Assembly: GCA_903822375.1 (NCBI GenBank)
Contig: CAIJOU010000744.1
Coordinates: 1 to 24,994 of the forward strand
Source of the DNA: Candidatus Hydrogenedentota bacterium
GTDB taxonomy: Bacteria > Hydrogenedentota > Hydrogenedentia > Hydrogenedentales > CAITNO01
Length of the DNA: 24,994 nucleotides
Reading direction: 5' to 3'
The notes beneath the pieces were generated by a model. The model was not told the origin of the DNA. It worked only from the letters and a program-made list of their open reading frames with translations, and made no database searches. The stretch's first letter is position 1. Each line of letters begins with the position of its first letter. Positions 22,106 to 24,994 of this stretch are shown one piece after another. Both the position numbers and the translations under genes were made by a program.

Positions 22106-22258
22106 AACGTGTAACGCCGATGTTCTCTCGTTCTGAACAAAGGGCATTCGTTCCAAACACTACAGGTGCCCCGGTTAATCCGGGAGAACATTTCTTTGAT
22201 AGACCATATATCGGGGTGCAAGGTGACATGCCTGGCAATCGCATGGAAACGGCTGCGC

Positions 22259-22867
22259 TCAAAGAAACCGCGCCTGTTCCGGGTTCATCAGGTCGAACAG
22301 GCTGTGGCCGATGCCGCGCAGGAGTTTGTCCAGTCGGACGACGGGCAGGCCGAGCACGTTCTGGTAGCAGCCGTCGTAGCGGGCCACGATGAGGCTGCCG
22401 GGGCCGTCCACGGTGTAGGCGCCGGCGCGGTCCACCGGGTTCACCGCCTCCACAAAGCGGCCGATTTCATCGTCGGTCAGGGTGCGGAAGGTGACGTCGG
22501 TGGTCTCACTGCCGACCGCACCGCGGCCGGTGGCGGTGTCAATGACGGCCACGCCGCTGACCACCTGGTGGGTGTTGCCCGAGAGACGGCGCAGCATGGC
22601 CCGGGCCTCCGCCTTGTCGGCGGGCTTGGACAGCACACGCTCCTCCAGGAACACGAGCGTGTCGGCGGCGATGATCAGCGCGGGGCGATTAAGCCGAAGT
22701 GCCACCGCATCGCGCTTTGCGCACGCGTTGGCCTCCACGATGGCGGCGGGAACGGCCCCGGCATCCACCTCGGGCGCATCGCTCACGATGACTTCAATGT
22801 CCAGGCCGAGGGCCTCAAGCAATGCACGCCGCCGCGGCGACGCCGAAGCTAGCACGATGCGGGGCAT
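22259..22867 (-). CDS. maf: Maf-family nucleotide pyrophosphatase
   Basis: Maf proteins are cytoplasmic house-cleaning enzymes that hydrolyse non-canonical or excess nucleoside triphosphates (dTTP/UTP or m7GTP types) to monophosphates. The 202-residue protein has the N-terminal signature LASASPRRRALL. Catalytic-region motifs follow: AADTLVF, then KPADKAEARAMLRRLSGNTHQVVSGV, and AGAYTVDGPGSLIV with GCYQNVLGLPV. ATG 22867 overlaps the stop of the preceding gene as TGATG; a GTG one codon upstream is the alternative. The arrangement implies translational coupling to the LolA-like gene. The substrate subtype cannot be set with confidence from the motifs seen. Confidence 0.94.
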   Translation of the reverse strand: MPRIVLASASPRRRALLEALGLDIEVIVSDAPEVDAGAVPAAIVEANACAKRDAVALRLNRPALIIAADTLVFLEERVLSKPADKAEARAMLRRLSGNTHQVVSGVAVIDTATGRGAVGSETTDVTFRTLTDDEIGRFVEAVNPVDRAGAYTVDGPGSLIVARYDGCYQNVLGLPVVRLDKLLRGIGHSLFDLMNPEQARFL

Positions 22868-24006
22868 CACGGTGTCCCTTGCGCCTTGCCATCGTCTGCC
22901 GGCTTTGCGTCGGCCTTGGCGGTGCCGGTCTTTTTTGTGTCGGCTTTCTTGGCGGCCGACGCCTTTGAAGTGGATTTCTTTGCCGCAGTCGCGGCGGGTT
23001 TCTTGGCCGTTTCCGGGGTGGATTTCTTGACCGTGCCGGTCGCAGGCTGTTTCTTGCCGCCCTGCGGCTTGGCCTGCGCCTTGGGCGCGGCCTTGGTTGC
23101 CGGCGCGGGGCTGAGCCCCAGCTTCTTCTCCGGCGCGGGCGCAGGCGGCGTTTCGGTTGTTGCGGCGGGCGCGGGTTCAGGTGCGGGTTCCGTTTCGGGC
23201 TTTGCCGCGGGCGCCGGCAGTGGCGGAGGCGGGGGCAGCGCCACAGAAGTAGCCTCCGGCGGGGCCATATTCTCCTCGTTGGGCAGAAGCGCGGCCGGTT
23301 CGGGCGGCATCAAGATGGCGTCGGGCACGCGTTTGCCGCCCGCCTCGACGGTTTCCACCACGCGGTCGTTCTGCACCACCTTGGTGTCTTGGGGCAGGAA
23401 GATCTGCGTCAGTTGCGGCGTGGGCCGGAAGGTCTTGTTGATGGATTCCACCTCGATGGACACCTCCGATTCCTCATCGTTGCGGATGTGGATGCGGTAG
23501 GGCAGGTAGTCCTCGTCGCGCAGGTAGAGGTTGACCTCAATGAAATAGGCCTGTTCCTTCGACTGCGCCTTGGGTTTGATCTTGATGCCGTGTTTGCCGC
23601 GCGGGTCGTTGGGAATGTCAAAAAGGGTCAGGTCGTAGGCCTCGCGCAGGGTTTCCGTGTTGCTGTTGAAGCCGAGGAAAAAGATGTCCGCCTGGGGGTT
23701 GTCCTCAATGTCGAATATCTGGAGCTGCTTGATCTCGGGATCATATTCGTACCCGCTCCGGTCGTCGACCAGCGTGGTCCGTTCGGGGTCGTCGGTGTGG
23801 AAGATAATGCGGCGCGGTTTTATGAAAATAAGGCTGCCCTTGGTGGTCAGTTCCTCGTCGGGCAGTTTCGTCTTCTGGGTGAACGCCGCGTCCAGCGCGA
23901 CCACGCCGTCGCGCTTGGCTGAGAATTCCTTGAGAAACGCGTCCACGTCCGCGTCGGGCGCGGCGGTGCACACCGTCGCCAGCGCAAAGATCCATGCCGA
24001 AATCAT
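22867..24006 (-). CDS. LolA-like lipoprotein carrier with Pro-rich and Lys/Ala-rich tail
   Basis: This is a periplasmic protein of the LolA fold. LolA shuttles lipoproteins from the inner to the outer membrane. A short signal peptide (MISAWIFALATVCTAA) precedes the LolA-like domain at about 18-215. Typical motifs are AAFTQKTKLPDEELTTKGSL, FIKPRRIIFHTDDPERTTLV, DDRSGYEYDPEIKQLQIFD and LYLRDEDYLPYRIHI. From about residue 230 to 292 the chain is Pro/Glu/Ala-rich. From about 293 to 379 it is Lys/Ala/Thr-rich with repeated AKKS/AKKP units, like histone-H1-type tails. GGAGGAG lies 6 bp before ATG, which overlaps the divIVA stop as ATGA; its own stop overlaps maf. The tail is not part of normal LolA (about 200 residues) and may bind peptidoglycan, LPS or another polyanion (inference). 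Confidence 0.82.
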   Translation of the reverse strand: MISAWIFALATVCTAAPDADVDAFLKEFSAKRDGVVALDAAFTQKTKLPDEELTTKGSLIFIKPRRIIFHTDDPERTTLVDDRSGYEYDPEIKQLQIFDIEDNPQADIFFLGFNSNTETLREAYDLTLFDIPNDPRGKHGIKIKPKAQSKEQAYFIEVNLYLRDEDYLPYRIHIRNDEESEVSIEVESINKTFRPTPQLTQIFLPQDTKVVQNDRVVETVEAGGKRVPDAILMPPEPAALLPNEENMAPPEATSVALPPPPPLPAPAAKPETEPAPEPAPAATTETPPAPAPEKKLGLSPAPATKAAPKAQAKPQGGKKQPATGTVKKSTPETAKKPAATAAKKSTSKASAAKKADTKKTGTAKADAKPADDGKAQGTP

Positions 24007-24668
24007 TCCTGCTCCTCCCCGTCCTCGTTGCCCGCCGCCCAGCGCTCGGTTTCGCGCTGCGGGGAACCGGACAATTGAATGACGGGCCTGTCCGGCGCGG
24101 CGTCCCCCTGGTCGTCCCCAAAGCCGATGTAGTGCCCGCTGTGCTCCTGGCGCAGCGCGGCCTGATGGCGCTCCTCCGCGCGCGGCAGCTTTTGCAGCAG
24201 CGATTCGTGCGCCCGCAGTATGGCCTCGATGTCGGCGCGGAGCCGGTCGCGCTCGTCGTTGAGGCGGCGCATCTCCTCGCGCAGCGCCTCGGGCATCGTC
24301 TCGGCCTGATAACGGGCCTGCGCCTTTTCGAGCCGGGCCTCCCCGATGAGCGCCTCGGCCTGCGAGCGCGCCGACTCGATGATGGTCTCACCCGCCTTGT
24401 GGGCGCTGATGATCGCGTTGCGCAGCGTCAGTTCCATTTCCTGGTGCTGCTTTACCTGGTCCTTCAGGTCGTCAAACTGGGCCCGCACACGGCGGTTCTC
24501 CTCCGTGAAATACTCGAGCACATTGGCCGCGCGTTCCAGCAGCGCGTCCACCTCAATCTTGTCATAACCGCCGATGAGCACCGTGCGAAGGTCGGCGTTG
24601 ATCAGGTCGCTGGGCGTGAGGGCATGCTCCTGGCCAAGCACTTCGGAGATCAGTCTATCTTTGCGCAC
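24003..24668 (-). CDS. DivIVA-like coiled-coil protein
   Basis: This is a cytoplasmic coiled-coil protein related to DivIVA, which marks curved membrane at poles and septa. The N-terminal signature is LTPSDLINADLRTVLIGGYDK, then EVDALLERAANVLEYF (about 15-51), matching the DivIVA lipid-binding region. Long charged helices follow to about residue 170, including LRNAIISAHKAGETIIESAR and EARLEKAQARYQAE, as in the family. A variable acidic C-terminus ends the protein. Start choice: GTG 24668 has AGGAG (24675-24679) 6 bp upstream; the frame extends further but through a hairpin-rich intergenic repeat. The proC neighbour is informative, since proC and divIVA are often linked. It overlaps the LolA-like gene by 4 bp. 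Confidence 0.83.
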   Translation of the reverse strand: MRKDRLISEVLGQEHALTPSDLINADLRTVLIGGYDKIEVDALLERAANVLEYFTEENRRVRAQFDDLKDQVKQHQEMELTLRNAIISAHKAGETIIESARSQAEALIGEARLEKAQARYQAETMPEALREEMRRLNDERDRLRADIEAILRAHESLLQKLPRAEERHQAALRQEHSGHYIGFGDDQGDAAPDRPVIQLSGSPQRETERWAAGNEDGEEQE

Positions 24669-24674
24669 GGGAGG

Positions 24675-24679
24675 CTCCT
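24675..24679 (-). promoter_or_regulatory. Ribosome-binding site setting the divIVA GTG start
   Basis: AGGAG lies 6 bp upstream of GTG 24668 on the minus strand. The DivIVA homology begins shortly after this start. Confidence 0.6.
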
Positions 24680-24693
24680 TTGTTCCTGTAGGC

Positions 24694-24755
24694 CAGCCGT
24701 CCTCGGCTGTCTGCCTGTGACCATCGTCCAAAATCGACAGGCGAGGGCGCCTGTC
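24694..24755. repeat. Pair of related REP-like hairpins in opposite orientation
   Basis: Hairpin 1 is CAGCCG-TCCT-CGGCTG (24694-24709). Hairpin 2 is GACAGGCG-AGGG-CGCCTGTC (24736-24755). Read on the minus strand, hairpin 1 becomes GACAGCCGAGGACGGCTGGC, which aligns with GACAGGCGAGGGCGCCTGTC of hairpin 2. The arm differences (C/G and G/C) compensate each other, so pairing is kept. They sit between proC and divIVA as an inverted pair, like bacterial interspersed REP units. Confidence 0.6.
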
Positions 24756-24769
24756 CCGCATTATGGGTT

Positions 24770-24994
24770 CTACGCGCCCAGTTCCCGCGAGCGCGCGGCT
24801 GCCGCGCGCACGCCCTGTGCGATGGTGCCCGCGAAATCACGGCTGCGGAAAGCCTCCAGCGCGGCAAAGGTGGTGCCGCCCTTGGAGGTCACCTTTTCAC
24901 GGAGCGTCGCGGCGGGTTCGCCCGACTCGGCCAGCAGCCGTCCCGCGCCGAGCGCGGTCTGGACCGCCAGCTTTTCCGCGACGGCGGGGTCGAG
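24770..24994 (-). CDS. proC: Pyrroline-5-carboxylate reductase, C-terminal part (cut by window end)
   Basis: ProC catalyses the last step of proline synthesis, reducing pyrroline-5-carboxylate with NAD(P)H. Only the last 74 codons and the TAG stop (24770-24772) are in the window; the 5' part lies beyond 24994. The visible peptide begins LDPAVAEKLAVQTALGAGRL and contains the hallmark VTSKGGTTFAALEAF of the ProC dimerisation domain. It ends with VRAAAARSRELGA, all in the normal order for the family C-terminus. It is upstream of divIVA in the same orientation, separated by about 100 bp holding the REP-like pair. Confidence 0.92.
   Translation of the reverse strand, partial: LDPAVAEKLAVQTALGAGRLLAESGEPAATLREKVTSKGGTTFAALEAFRSRDFAGTIAQGVRAAAARSRELGA

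Noticed and set aside
22170..22184. CCCGG-TTAAT-CCGGG hairpin upstream of the acyltransferase gene
   Set aside because: A 5-bp stem is within chance expectation in this GC content and has no T-run or adjacent promoter.
22093..22258. Search for a small gene in the gap between maf and the acyltransferase
   Set aside because: Open frames there continue from maf antisense sequence and have no ribosome-binding site; only non-coding sequence is supported.

Overview
The window is GC-rich bacterial DNA from a diderm (Gram-negative-type) organism: it encodes a type II secretion assembly system, a LolA-like periplasmic carrier and a very large exported surface protein. Three traits suggest Candidatus Hydrogenedentota or another PVC-like lineage. 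These are a prepilin-type protein with a C-terminal H-X(10)-DG motif, a multi-module beta-helix surface protein with a Glu-Gly-Glu-Pro linker and a Cys-Cys/transmembrane/Arg tail, and the mix of proC/divIVA with lolA. The phylum is inference from gene style only.

Layout. Positions 1-9141 (+) hold a tightly packed type II secretion operon in the classical order gspE (5' end outside the window), F, G, H, I, J, K, L, M. Stop/start overlaps are frequent. Every minor pseudopilin (H, I, J, K) carries a low-complexity insert or tail not expected for its family. The secretin GspD and GspC are not in the window. trpS (9225-10289, -) converges on gspM. A 279-bp divergent intergenic region with palindromes and plausible promoters separates trpS from a 2260-residue surface protein (10569-17351, +). 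That protein has a signal peptide, four duplicated beta-helix modules, four tandem Ig-like repeats, InlB-like repeats, two EF-hand loops and a sorting-type C-terminus.

Positions 17596-20960 (+) hold a compact three-gene unit: a polytopic GT-C-like membrane protein, a Spy/CpxP-like LTxxQ protein with a collagen-like Gly-X-Y stretch, and a prepilin-like H-X-DG protein. All three contain Pro/Gly-rich segments. A tandem TTAA-type site resembling an OmpR-family response-regulator box lies upstream. This unit is the best candidate here for an undescribed system.

Positions 20968-24994 (-) hold, in transcription order, proC (3' end only), a pair of REP-like hairpins, a DivIVA-like coiled-coil protein, a LolA-like protein with a histone-H1-like Lys/Ala tail, maf, and after a 166-bp gap a NagX/DUF5009-type membrane acyltransferase. 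divIVA, lolA and maf overlap or touch at their ends and look co-transcribed.

No tRNA, rRNA, CRISPR array, insertion sequence or phage gene was recognised. Functional assignments come from motif reading without database searches.
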